The notes under the pieces: model-generated
The model's database searches: none
What the model was told of the DNA's origin: nothing
Seen by the model: the letters and a program-made list of their open reading frames with translations, nothing else
Assembly (NCBI GenBank): GCA_045661305.1
Contig: JAZRFJ010000034.1
Location: 1-15,213, forward strand
Length of the DNA stretch: 15,213 nucleotides
DNA from: UMGS1840 sp045661305
GTDB taxonomy: Bacteria > Bacillota > Clostridia > UMGS1840
Direction of reading: 5' to 3'
Program-made: the position numbers and the translations under genes
Shown here: positions 1 to 8,315 of the stretch, in pieces
Numbering within the stretch: the first letter of the stretch is position 1
Layout: the number at the start of each line of letters is the position of its first letter

Positions 1-2156
1 GAATGGTGCAAAGAGGTCATAACTTTGCTGTTGTCGACGAGGTTGACAGTATTTTGGTTGACGAGGCAAGAACTCCGCTTATTATTTCGGGACAGGGCGA
101 AAAGTCGACAGAGGTATATTCGATTGCAGACAGATTTGTAAAAACCTTGAAGAAAAAAGTTGTTGTTGAGGAAAACACAAAAGAGCTTACCGACGAGGGC
201 GATGCAGATTATATTGTTGATGAAAAAGCAAAATCAGCAACACTTACAGCTCAGGGTATAAAGAAAGCGGAACAGGCATTTAACCTTGAGAATCTTTCCG
301 ACTCAAACAATCTTTCACTTTCTCATCATATAAATCAGGCACTCCGGGCGAACGGCATAATGAAAAGAGATAAGGATTATGTTGTTAAGGAGGGAGAAGT
401 AATAATCGTCGACGAATTTACGGGAAGAATGATGTTCGGACGCCGTTATTCAGACGGACTTCATCAGGCGATTGAGGCAAAAGAGGGTGTAAAGGTTGAA
501 AGAGAGTCCAAAACTCTTGCAACAATCACTTTCCAGAATTATTTCAGACTTTATGATAAGCTTTCGGGTATGACAGGTACTGCCAAAACCGAGGAAGAGG
601 AATTTCAGGAAATATACAGACTTGATGTTATTGAAATCCCAACAAATAAGCCGATACAAAGAGTTGATGACCAGGACGCTATTTATAAGAGCGTTGTGGC
701 AAAATATAATGCAGTAATAGAAGAAATTATAAAAAGACACGAAAAAGGTCAGCCTGTTCTTGTGGGAACAGTTTCTATTGATAAATCGGAAATTCTTTCT
801 TCTATGCTTAAAAAGCATGGAATAAAGCACGAGGTTTTAAATGCTAAAAACCACGATAAAGAGGCTATGATTGTTGCACAGGCAGGTAAAAAGGGTGCAG
901 TAACGATAGCAACAAATATGGCGGGCCGTGGTACTGATATTGTGCTTGGCGGTAACAGTGAATATCTTGCAAAGGAAGCACTTATAAAAGACGGCTATGA
1001 AGATGAGGTTATCTCACAGGCAACAGGCTTTGCAGATACCTCGGACGAAACTATTTTAGAAGCAAGAGAAAAATATCAGAGCTACCTTGAAAAATTTAAT
1101 GAAGAACTCAAAGAGGACAGAAAAGCTGTTGTTGAGGCGGGCGGTCTTTGCATTTTGGGTACTGAAAGACACGAATCAAGACGAATAGACAATCAGCTTC
1201 GAGGAAGAGCAGGTCGTCAGGGTGACCCTGGCTTTACAAAATTTTTCTTGTCAATGGAAGATGATTTGATGCGTCTTTTCGGCTCGGACAGAATGAGAAA
1301 TATGGTAGAAATGTTAGGTATGCCTGATGACCAACCGATTGAGGCAGGTATGCTTACAAAAGCAATAGAAAATGCACAGAGAACTGTTGAGGGCAAGAAC
1401 TTCGGCATCAGAAAGCATGTTTTAGAGTATGATAATGTAATGAATCAGCAAAGAGAAATCATCTACAAGGAAAGAAGAAGAGTTCTTGACGGTGAAAACT
1501 TAAAGGATATCATAATAAAACATATAAGACAAAGTGTTGAGGGAACTGTGGCAGAATATTGCGGATATTCAGACTATCCTGATGACTGGAATATTAACGG
1601 TCTTGTTGATTATGTAAACAGAATTTATACAACTGAGGAAAATCCTTTTGAAATCACAGATGAGGATATGGAAACTCTCACAAAGGATTCTGTAACAAAT
1701 ATCATCTATGACCTTGCAATTTCAAAATATGAGAAAAAAGAGGAAGAGTTTACTCCTGAAACAATGAGAGAGGTTGAAAGAGTTGTTCTTCTTAGAAATG
1801 TTGACTCAAAATGGATGGACCACATAGACGATATGGACCAGTTAAAAGGCGGAATAGGTCTTCGTGCTTACGGACAGAAGGACCCTGTTTTAGAGTTTAA
1901 ATATGAAAGCTATGATATGTTTAACGATATGACAAGAGCAATTTCCGAGGATACTGCTAAAATGCTTTTAACTGTTACTTTAAATAATCAGATTGAAAGA
2001 AAAGAAGTGGCAAAGGAAACAGGAGTAAGTCACGGCGGTGACGGAAGTGACAAGAAAAAACCTGTTAAGGTTGGGGAAAAGGTAGGAAGAAACGACCCTT
2101 GCCCTTGCGGCAGCGGTAAAAAATATAAAAAATGCTGCGGAATGTACGAAAACTAA
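1..2156 (+). CDS. secA: Protein translocase subunit SecA, 3' part (5' end outside window)
   Basis: SecA is the cytoplasmic ATPase that drives preproteins through the SecYEG channel. The window opens inside the gene: the reading frame is already open at base 1, and the first visible residues (MVQR...) match the segment just before the Walker B DEVD of known SecA, so roughly the first 190-200 residues are missing. The ATG at 3 is internal, not the true start. Visible in order: DEVDSILVDEARTPLIISG (motor domain 1), the preprotein-binding region, GMTGTA, then the second motor domain with TNMAGRGTDIVLGG, GTERHESRRIDNQLRGRAGRQGD and FFLSMEDDLMRLFG. After the helical scaffold and wing comes a linker and the C-terminal zinc-binding tail CPCGSGKKYKKCC (visible residues 700-712), which in SecA contacts SecB or the ribosome. 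The gene ends in TAA 45 bp before prfB with no terminator between them. secA-prfB is a classic Firmicutes gene order. No frame disruption is seen. Confidence 0.97.
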   Translation, partial: MVQRGHNFAVVDEVDSILVDEARTPLIISGQGEKSTEVYSIADRFVKTLKKKVVVEENTKELTDEGDADYIVDEKAKSATLTAQGIKKAEQAFNLENLSDSNNLSLSHHINQALRANGIMKRDKDYVVKEGEVIIVDEFTGRMMFGRRYSDGLHQAIEAKEGVKVERESKTLATITFQNYFRLYDKLSGMTGTAKTEEEEFQEIYRLDVIEIPTNKPIQRVDDQDAIYKSVVAKYNAVIEEIIKRHEKGQPVLVGTVSIDKSEILSSMLKKHGIKHEVLNAKNHDKEAMIVAQAGKKGAVTIATNMAGRGTDIVLGGNSEYLAKEALIKDGYEDEVISQATGFADTSDETILEAREKYQSYLEKFNEELKEDRKAVVEAGGLCILGTERHESRRIDNQLRGRAGRQGDPGFTKFFLSMEDDLMRLFGSDRMRNMVEMLGMPDDQPIEAGMLTKAIENAQRTVEGKNFGIRKHVLEYDNVMNQQREIIYKERRRVLDGENLKDIIIKHIRQSVEGTVAEYCGYSDYPDDWNINGLVDYVNRIYTTEENPFEITDEDMETLTKDSVTNIIYDLAISKYEKKEEEFTPETMREVERVVLLRNVDSKWMDHIDDMDQLKGGIGLRAYGQKDPVLEFKYESYDMFNDMTRAISEDTAKMLLTVTLNNQIERKEVAKETGVSHGGDGSDKKKPVKVGEKVGRNDPCPCGSGKKYKKCCGMYEN

Positions 2157-2201
2157 AATTCGTTTAGTAATTATATTATATAAAGAAAGAAGTGAAAAAA
2201 T

Positions 2202-3312
2202 TTGTTACAATTAGAAGAACTTAAAGTAAGAATAAACGACATAAAAAAACAAATTGAAGAACTGAGGGATTCACTTTAACATCGCAGGACTTAAAAACGA
2301 TGTTGAAGAGCTTGACAAAATGTCATCAGCACCTGATTTCTGGGAGGACCTTGAAAACTCGCAGAAGGTTTTGCAGACCTTGAAAAACAAGAAAACAAAG
2401 ATAGAAAATTTTAATTCCTTAAATTCGATGTATGAAGATATTGAGGCGATATTGGAGCTTGCGAACGATGAAGAAGACGAAAGCTTAGCTGTTGAAGCTT
2501 TGGATATTGAAAAAAAGCTTACAGAGGAGCTTGAAAATTTAAGAATAGAAACACTGCTCTCGGGTGAATATGACGATAATAATGCAATCTTATCACTTCA
2601 TGCGGGTGCAGGCGGAACAGAGGCTCAGGACTGGGTACAGATGCTTTACAGAATGTATTTAAGATGGGCTGAAAAGCATGGCTATAAAACTGAAACGCTT
2701 GACTATCTTGAGGGTGACGATGCAGGAATAAAAAGTGTTACTTTCTTAGTAAGCGGTGAAAAGGCTTACGGTTATTTAAAATGTGAAAAAGGTGTGCATA
2801 GACTTGTGCGTATTTCGCCTTTTGATGCATCGGGAAGAAGACACACCTCGTTTGCATCTTTAGATGTTTTGCCCGAAATAGGTGACGATAAGGTGATTGA
2901 TATTAACCCTGACGACTTAAAGGTAGATACCTACCGTTCAAGCGGTGCGGGAGGACAGCATATCAATAAAACTGAGTCTGCAATCAGAATAACACATATT
3001 CCGACAGGAATTGTTGTTGCCTGCCAGAATGAGAGGTCACAGCATAAAAACCGTGATACTGCGATGAAGATGCTTTATATGAAGCTTTTGGAATTAAAGG
3101 AAAAAGCACATAAAGAAAAAATCGAGGATTTGCAGGGTGAAATGCTTGATATAGGCTGGGGAAGTCAGATAAGGTCTTATGTTTTCCATCCGTACAGTAT
3201 GGTAAAGGACCACAGAACAAGCTGTGAAACAGGAAATGTGGGTGCTGTTATGGACGGAGAGCTTGATGAGTTTATTAATGTATATTTAAAAGAGTCAGCA
3301 AAGAATAAGTAA
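2202..3312 (+). CDS. prfB: Peptide chain release factor 2, expressed through a +1 programmed frameshift
   Basis: RF2 recognises UGA and UAA stop codons and triggers peptide release. The gene is in two frames. Frame 1 starts at TTG 2202 and gives 25 residues (MLQLEELKVRINDIKK...RDSL) before the TAA at 2277-2279. Skipping T2277 continues as N-IAGLKNDVEELDKMSSAPDFW to 3312, for a joined product of 369 aa, normal for RF2. TTG 2202 is the only plausible start, because an in-frame TGA sits at 2193-2195; its ribosome binding site (GAAAGAAG, 2185-2192) is weak. In joined numbering the stop-recognition tripeptide SPF is at 205-207 and the catalytic GGQ at 250-252, the same numbers as E. coli RF2. Residue 246 is Ser, whereas E. 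coli K-12 has Thr. Calling only from ATG 2320 would remove part of the N-terminal helical domain and lacks a convincing ribosome binding site. Probably cotranscribed with secA and prfA. Confidence 0.95.
2264..2280 (+). promoter_or_regulatory. prfB programmed +1 frameshift site with a UAA stop
   Basis: The slippery codon CTT (2274-2276) is followed by TAA (2277-2279) and C (2280). The known RF2 site is CUU UGA C, where slow termination lets peptidyl-tRNA-Leu slip from CUU to UUU so that low RF2 raises RF2 synthesis. Position and flanking protein match the B. subtilis and E. coli sites, but the stop is UAA and the first shifted codon is AAC (Asn) where GAC (Asp) is usual; both changes follow from one G-to-A difference. 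The upstream Shine-Dalgarno-like element is GAGGGA (2264-2269). It is less complementary to 16S rRNA and sits further from CTT than the usual AGGGGG with its 3-nt spacing. That frameshifting occurs is inferred from the intact downstream frame. Confidence 0.88.
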
Positions 3313-3333
3313 AAAAGGAAAGGTAAAAATAAA

Positions 3334-4404
3334 ATGCTTGGGAAATTACAGTCAATAGAAGATAAATATGTAGAGCTTAATGAAAAAGCTTCAGACCCTG
3401 AGGTTATATCCGACCAAAATCTTTTCAGGGATACTATGAAAGAAATTTCGGAGCTTACTGAAATTGTTGAAAAGTACCGCGAATATAAAAAATGTGCGAA
3501 TGACCGTGACGGTGCAAAAGAAATGATGGAAGCAGAAACTGATGCTGAATTAAAAGAGCTTGCGGAAGTTGAATACTATGAAAAAAGAGACGAATGTGAG
3601 AAAATTATAGAAGAAATAAAGGTTCTTCTTTTGCCTAAAGATGTTAACGATGACAAGGATGTTATTGTTGAAATAAGAGCAGGTGCAGGCGGTGACGAGG
3701 CGGCACTTTTTGCAGGCGATTTGTACAGAATGTACTCAATGTATGCGATGAACAACCGCTTTAAAACAGAAGTTATATCCGAAACTGAAATCGGTATAGG
3801 CGGATTTAAGGAAATAACATTTTCAATAACAGGAAAGGGTGCTTATTCAAAGCTTAAATTTGAAAGCGGTGTTCACAGAGTACAAAGAATACCTGAAACA
3901 GAATCAGGCGGAAGAATACACACTTCAACAGTCACAGTTGCAGTTTTGCCTGAGGTTGAAGATGTAGAAATTGAAATCAATCCTGACGATTTGGAAGTAG
4001 ATACTTACCGTGCAAGCGGTGCAGGCGGACAGCATGTTAATAAGACAGAGTCAGCTATAAGAATTACACATAAGCCGACAGGAATTGTTGTTGCTTGCCA
4101 GAACGAACGCTCACAGCACAAAAACAGAGATATGGCTATGAAGATGCTTCGTTCAAAGCTTTATGATATGGAGCTTTCAAAACAGCAGAGTGCTATTGCC
4201 GCTGAGAGAAAATCACAGGTAGGAACAGGGGATAGGTCTGAAAGAATAAGAACATATAACTATCCGCAGGGGCGTGTTACTGACCACAGAATAGGTCTTA
4301 CAATTCAGCAGTTGCCAACAATTATGAATGGAAATATTGAAGCTATAATTGAGGCACTCATAACAGCAGACCGCTCGGAAAAATTATTAAACAGCGGCGT
4401 GTAA
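3334..4404 (+). CDS. prfA: Peptide chain release factor 1
   Basis: RF1 reads UAA and UAG stops in the ribosomal A site and hydrolyses peptidyl-tRNA. The product is 356 aa, normal for RF1. The N-terminal part is a charged helical domain, followed by the class I core. The RF1-type PxT stop-recognition motif is PET at 187-189, in the context RIPETESGGRIHTS; this separates it from RF2, which has SPF. The catalytic GGQ is at 231-233, followed by the conserved QNERSQHKN region. Start ATG 3334 is preceded by AAGGAAAGG (3315-3323). The gene lies 21 bp after prfB with no terminator, so both release factors are probably on one mRNA. That order is unusual: in E. coli and B. subtilis prfA is beside prmC, and no prmC is visible here. 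Its GGQ domain is unusually similar to that of the neighbouring RF2. Confidence 0.96.
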   Translation: MLGKLQSIEDKYVELNEKASDPEVISDQNLFRDTMKEISELTEIVEKYREYKKCANDRDGAKEMMEAETDAELKELAEVEYYEKRDECEKIIEEIKVLLLPKDVNDDKDVIVEIRAGAGGDEAALFAGDLYRMYSMYAMNNRFKTEVISETEIGIGGFKEITFSITGKGAYSKLKFESGVHRVQRIPETESGGRIHTSTVTVAVLPEVEDVEIEINPDDLEVDTYRASGAGGQHVNKTESAIRITHKPTGIVVACQNERSQHKNRDMAMKMLRSKLYDMELSKQQSAIAAERKSQVGTGDRSERIRTYNYPQGRVTDHRIGLTIQQLPTIMNGNIEAIIEALITADRSEKLLNSGV

Positions 4405-4427
4405 GTAATAGTAAAGAGGGAAGAAGT

Positions 4428-5231
4428 ATGGAAATAAAGACATATAATTTATGGGATAATACACCTGGAATGTGCGAAGAAATCCCTAAAATAACACATT
4501 ATCCTGCAAAAGAGAAAAAATCAAGTTGGACAGTTGTTATATTCCCCGGCGGAGGATACTCGGGCAGAGCAGCTCATGAGGGTGAGGGGTATGCAAAATT
4601 TTTATCAGAAAACGGAGTTAATTCATTTGTTGTGGATTACAGAGTTTTACCACATCGTTTTCCGCTTCCGCTTTTAGATGCGAGAAGAGCAGTTCGCTTT
4701 GTGCGTTATTATGCAGAAAAATTTGGTGTAGATAAAGATAAGGTTGCAGTTATGGGCTCGTCTGCAGGCGGTCATCTTGCTGCACTTACATCAACATATT
4801 ATGAAAAAATAGATTTTGAAGACATAGACGCTATTGATAAAGAGGATTTTTTACCAAATGCACAGATTTTGTGTTATCCTGTTATAAAGCTTTTGGGAAA
4901 AGGGCAAGCACATTTAGGCTCAGGTCAGAACTTGCTTGGTGAAAATCATGCAATAATGGGTGAAGAATTAAGCCCTAATCTTATTGCAAGTGAAAAAACA
5001 CCTAAAGCTTTTATATGGCATACCTTTGACGATGAGGTAGTTCCCGTTGTAAACAGTCTTGATTATGCCAAAAAGTTAAAAGAGTTAAATATAGATGTAG
5101 AATTACACATTTTCCCTAACGGCTATCACGGTCTTGGACTTTGCTTAGACGAAAATAATAAAGAGCCGTACTATTTACATGCAAAGCAGTGGGGAAATTT
5201 ACTTTTAAAATGGCTTTCTTACAATGAATAA
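4428..5231 (+). CDS. Alpha/beta-hydrolase, acetyl-esterase-like
   Basis: A 267-aa serine hydrolase of the alpha/beta fold, resembling the esterase group often annotated as acetyl esterase, BD-FAE-like esterase or 'xylanase B' (PF20434/COG0657-like). The oxyanion region is PGGGY (40-44). The nucleophile elbow is GSSAG with Ser112. The acid is Asp201 or Asp202 in FDDEVVP, and the base is His234 in GYHGLGL. There is no signal peptide, so the enzyme is likely cytoplasmic. This family typically removes acetyl or other acyl groups from sugars, but the substrate cannot be read from sequence. Start ATG 4428 has an AGAGGG ribosome binding site about 8 nt upstream. It lies 23 bp after prfA and 20 bp before the flippase gene, so it may belong to either the translation-factor or the envelope part of the locus. 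A role in deacetylating glycan intermediates is possible but is inference. Confidence 0.85.
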   Translation: MEIKTYNLWDNTPGMCEEIPKITHYPAKEKKSSWTVVIFPGGGYSGRAAHEGEGYAKFLSENGVNSFVVDYRVLPHRFPLPLLDARRAVRFVRYYAEKFGVDKDKVAVMGSSAGGHLAALTSTYYEKIDFEDIDAIDKEDFLPNAQILCYPVIKLLGKGQAHLGSGQNLLGENHAIMGEELSPNLIASEKTPKAFIWHTFDDEVVPVVNSLDYAKKLKELNIDVELHIFPNGYHGLGLCLDENNKEPYYLHAKQWGNLLLKWLSYNE

Positions 5232-5251
5232 CAAGGTAAAAGGAAACGGAA

Positions 5252-6808
5252 GTGAAACAGAAGATGAATAAAGCTGTGAAAACTGTCGGCTTTATGTTTA
5301 TAATGATACTTTTGGCAAAAGTGCTGGGACAGGCAAGAGAAATGTTTGTTGCTGCAGTATTTGGTGTCGGCAGTCTTACTGACGCCTATTATGCAGCAAG
5401 CACACTTCCTCTTAATCTTTTTGATATTGTTTTTGCTTCCTCAATAAGCTCAGCGTTTATTCCTGTTTATAATACTTATATAGAAAAATACGGCAACGAA
5501 GAGGGAAATCGTTTTGCATCAGGCTTTGTAAATACCATTCTTCTTTTGTCGGTTGTTCTTTGTGTTTTACTTATAGTTTTTTCAAAACAGCTTGTTGGTG
5601 TTTTAGCGGGCGGACTTGATGAAAAAACAGCAGAGCTTGCAAGCTCGCTTACTAAAATTATGATGCCGATTATTGTTTTTGCATCACTTACATTTTCTTT
5701 TACAGGGATATTGCAGTCAAAAGGGGAATTTAACATTCCTGCAATTATAAGTATTGTTTCAAATGCTGTTGTTATAATTTATATGATTTTCCTAAGCGAC
5801 AAATTTGGAATATACGGACTTTCGTTATCTCTTACAATAGGGTGGATTTTGCAGTTTTTAGTTCAGCTCCCATCCGCAAAAAAGGTAGGCTTTTCATATA
5901 AGAGGGTTTTATATCATAAGGGACTTAAAGATGTTGTAAAGCTTGCACTTCCTGTACTTGTTGGAACATGGATACAGCCGATTTCAAATCTTATAAATAA
6001 TGCCTATGCTTCATCAATAGATAACGGAATTTCGGCTTTAAATTATGCATCAAAGCTTTTTCTGATTGTTGCATCTGTTTTTACGGTAAGTGTGACAAAC
6101 TATGTTTTTCCGCTTCTTTCAAAGCAGTCGGCAACAGAAGATAACAAAAACTACAAAAAGACGCTTTATAATTCATTTAAAATAATACTTATCGTGCTTG
6201 TTCCGATATGTGTGTTTATGCTATCCCTCTCTACACCGATTATAGAGCTTGTTTATAAGAGGGGACAGTTCGATGATAATGCAGTAAGATTAACAGCAGG
6301 AGCCTTTTATTATTACTGCTTTGGTATAATTTTTTACGGAGTGCTTGATTTATTTAATAAAGCTTTTTATGCGTTAAAAAACAGTGTTGTTCCTGCAGTT
6401 ATTGCAGGAAGTGCGATTGTATTAAACGGAGTTTTGTCATATTTTTTAAAAAATGTCATGGGGATTTTCGGACTTGCACTTTCTTCAACACTTGTTTACT
6501 TCTATATGGCGTTAATGCTTTTTATGTCACTTAATAAAAGGATTAAATTTTTTGAGATAAAAAATACACTTTTTATCATAAAAGAGCTTTTATACGGAGC
6601 AGTTACTTTTTTTGTTACTGTAAACTGTTACAAGCTTCTTAGTGCTTTAGACTCAAATCTTATTTTAAAAATTACAAGAATGGGACTAAGTGCGTTGTCG
6701 GGACTTGTAGTTTATCTTATACTGATAGTGCTATTTGAGAAAAACACTTTAAAAGAAATGACGAAAGGAGCAGAAAATGAACTTCAAAGAGAAAATAAAC
6801 AAAATTAA
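5252..6808 (+). CDS. murJ: MurJ/MviN-family lipid II (or lipid-linked glycan) flippase
   Basis: A 518-aa polytopic inner-membrane protein of the MATE/MOP superfamily. MurJ moves lipid II, the peptidoglycan precursor, across the membrane. Evidence is the N-terminal family signature (LAKVLGQARE, then GSLTDAYYAAS and AFIPVY), many hydrophobic segments spread over the whole length, and the usual family length. By hand alignment to E. coli MurJ, functional residues Arg24 and Asp39 correspond to Arg29 and Asp44. Arg18 corresponds to Lys23, and Arg51/Arg52 to Phe56/Asp57, so the charged cavity is not fully conserved. GTG 5252 is chosen because AGGA (5241-5244) lies 7 nt upstream; ATG 5264 is an alternative four codons in. 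The 3' end overlaps the next gene by 32 bp. Because it sits beside a Wzy/WaaL-like protein and a glycosyltransferase, it might flip another lipid-linked saccharide instead of, or besides, lipid II. Confidence 0.88.
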   Translation: MKQKMNKAVKTVGFMFIMILLAKVLGQAREMFVAAVFGVGSLTDAYYAASTLPLNLFDIVFASSISSAFIPVYNTYIEKYGNEEGNRFASGFVNTILLLSVVLCVLLIVFSKQLVGVLAGGLDEKTAELASSLTKIMMPIIVFASLTFSFTGILQSKGEFNIPAIISIVSNAVVIIYMIFLSDKFGIYGLSLSLTIGWILQFLVQLPSAKKVGFSYKRVLYHKGLKDVVKLALPVLVGTWIQPISNLINNAYASSIDNGISALNYASKLFLIVASVFTVSVTNYVFPLLSKQSATEDNKNYKKTLYNSFKIILIVLVPICVFMLSLSTPIIELVYKRGQFDDNAVRLTAGAFYYYCFGIIFYGVLDLFNKAFYALKNSVVPAVIAGSAIVLNGVLSYFLKNVMGIFGLALSSTLVYFYMALMLFMSLNKRIKFFEIKNTLFIIKELLYGAVTFFVTVNCYKLLSALDSNLILKITRMGLSALSGLVVYLILIVLFEKNTLKEMTKGAENELQRENKQN

Positions 6809-8315
6809 TGAAGCTTTTGTTTCGGGGAAAGTATATTTATTTTTAAAAAATATATATTTTGTGCTTCTTGGTGCATTTCGTGAAACATTCATATATAAAA
6901 TATTTTTTAAGCCTTTGGACGATGAGGCTTATGAAAAAAGTCTTATTAACAGATTTTTTGGATTTATAAAATCAATCTATATAAAAATCGGAGCATTTAT
7001 AAATAAGATTTTAAAGAGAGAAGAAAAGGATAGTTCTCCTTTTTTAGAGGAAACTGCCTCAACAAGCTTTATTTTAAAGGCTTTAAAAACGGATGAGTTT
7101 AAGGAATCATTTGTTTTTCTTATTTTTATGTCAACTCTTTTGTTTACGGGTGTTCTTCCGACTATGGCAGTAGTGGGACTATGTTTAGTTACAGCTTGCT
7201 TTACATTTTTTGACCATAGCTTCAAAGAGCGAGTAAAAAACGGAAAAAGTCTTGTTACAGACTGCTTTATTTTCTTCTACCTTATTGCACTTTTTTATTC
7301 AAGATGGATTTCAAACGATGTGCAGAAGAATAAAATATTCCTCGTTTATTTTGTATTTGTCGGATTTTATTATGTAATAAGATTTCTTATATCAACGGAA
7401 AAAAGACTTTATATTTCACTTCATGCTTTTGCGTGTTCTTCAGCTTTTGTTTGTTTAACAGGCGTTTTTCAGTTGCTTACGGGAAGCTATAAGTCAACGA
7501 CATGGACAGACACCCAGGTGTTTGAAGAAATTGAGGGAAGACTTGTTGCAACTTTTGAAAACCCAAATGTTTTTGGTGAATATTTAATACTTATTATACC
7601 TATAATTCTTGCAATGATTTTTATTTCAAAATCAAAGTTATGGAAGACACTCTATACGCTTCTTCTTTTGGTTTCAGGAGTATGTATGCTTATGACATAT
7701 TCAAGAGGGTGTTGGCTTGGAATAATTTTTGCTTTTGCACTTTTTATTCTGATGATTTTCCCAAAGCTTATATATCCTGCACTTATATTAGCACCTTTTA
7801 GTATATTTGTTATTCCCGAAACGATTATAGAAAGAATAACAAGTATCGGAAATATGAGTGACGGCTCAACGGTTTTCAGGGTTTATATATGGCGTGCAAC
7901 GATAGATATGTTAAAAAAATATTGGTTATGCGGTATAGGGCTTGGTACAGACTGCTACGAGAATTATTATTCACAGTATGCTTATGACGCAGTTTTAGCA
8001 CCTCATTCACATAATACCTTTCTTCATGTAATGTGCGAATCGGGAATATTCGGACTTCTTATATTTATAGGTCTTTTGTTCTTTTTATTAAGACAGCTTT
8101 TTGTGTGCTACAAAAAAACAAAAAACAAAAATCTAAAAATAATTTCAGCAGCATTTATAGCCGCATTTTTAGGAAGTCTTATTCAGGGAATGTTTGATAA
8201 TCTTTTTTATAATTACAGATTATATATGATATTTTTTGCATTAGTTGCAGTTTCATGTTCGATATATGAAATTTACAAAGGAGAGGAGAGGGAAAATGCG
8301 AGAAACAAGAATTAA
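6777..8315 (+). CDS. O-antigen ligase/polymerase-like membrane protein (Wzy/WaaL superfamily)
   Basis: A 512-aa multi-spanning membrane protein of the PF04932-type O-antigen ligase family, whose members polymerise or transfer lipid-linked glycans on the outer face of the membrane. Seen: hydrophobic segments from about residue 112 onward, ATFENPNVFGEYL (258-270), MTYSRG (306-311), VFRVYIWRATIDML (366-379), GIGLGTDCYENYY (386-398), and PHSHNTFLHVMCESG (409-423) in the large outer loop, where the family has its key basic and His residues. About 105 N-terminal residues precede the core; they are lysine-rich and partly amphipathic, an extension not typical of the core family. ATG 6777 has AAGGAG (6765-6770) 6 nt upstream and lies inside the 3' end of the flippase gene, suggesting translational coupling. 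It overlaps the glycosyltransferase gene by 20 bp. In a Gram-positive-like cell it would act on capsule, teichuronic-type or other wall glycan; the acceptor is unknown. Confidence 0.85.
   Translation: MNFKEKINKINEAFVSGKVYLFLKNIYFVLLGAFRETFIYKIFFKPLDDEAYEKSLINRFFGFIKSIYIKIGAFINKILKREEKDSSPFLEETASTSFILKALKTDEFKESFVFLIFMSTLLFTGVLPTMAVVGLCLVTACFTFFDHSFKERVKNGKSLVTDCFIFFYLIALFYSRWISNDVQKNKIFLVYFVFVGFYYVIRFLISTEKRLYISLHAFACSSAFVCLTGVFQLLTGSYKSTTWTDTQVFEEIEGRLVATFENPNVFGEYLILIIPIILAMIFISKSKLWKTLYTLLLLVSGVCMLMTYSRGCWLGIIFAFALFILMIFPKLIYPALILAPFSIFVIPETIIERITSIGNMSDGSTVFRVYIWRATIDMLKKYWLCGIGLGTDCYENYYSQYAYDAVLAPHSHNTFLHVMCESGIFGLLIFIGLLFFLLRQLFVCYKKTKNKNLKIISAAFIAAFLGSLIQGMFDNLFYNYRLYMIFFALVAVSCSIYEIYKGEERENARNKN

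Noticed and set aside
2152..2168. 6-bp inverted repeat (ACTAAA / TTTAGT) after secA, considered as a terminator
   Set aside because: The stem is short and AT-only with no U-tract, so it would not terminate transcription. secA-prfB readthrough is more likely.
2277..2279. prfB considered as a broken pseudogene because of the in-frame stop
   Set aside because: The break is exactly at the conserved RF2 frameshift position, the joined protein has normal length and intact SPF and GGQ motifs, and both parts align to known RF2.
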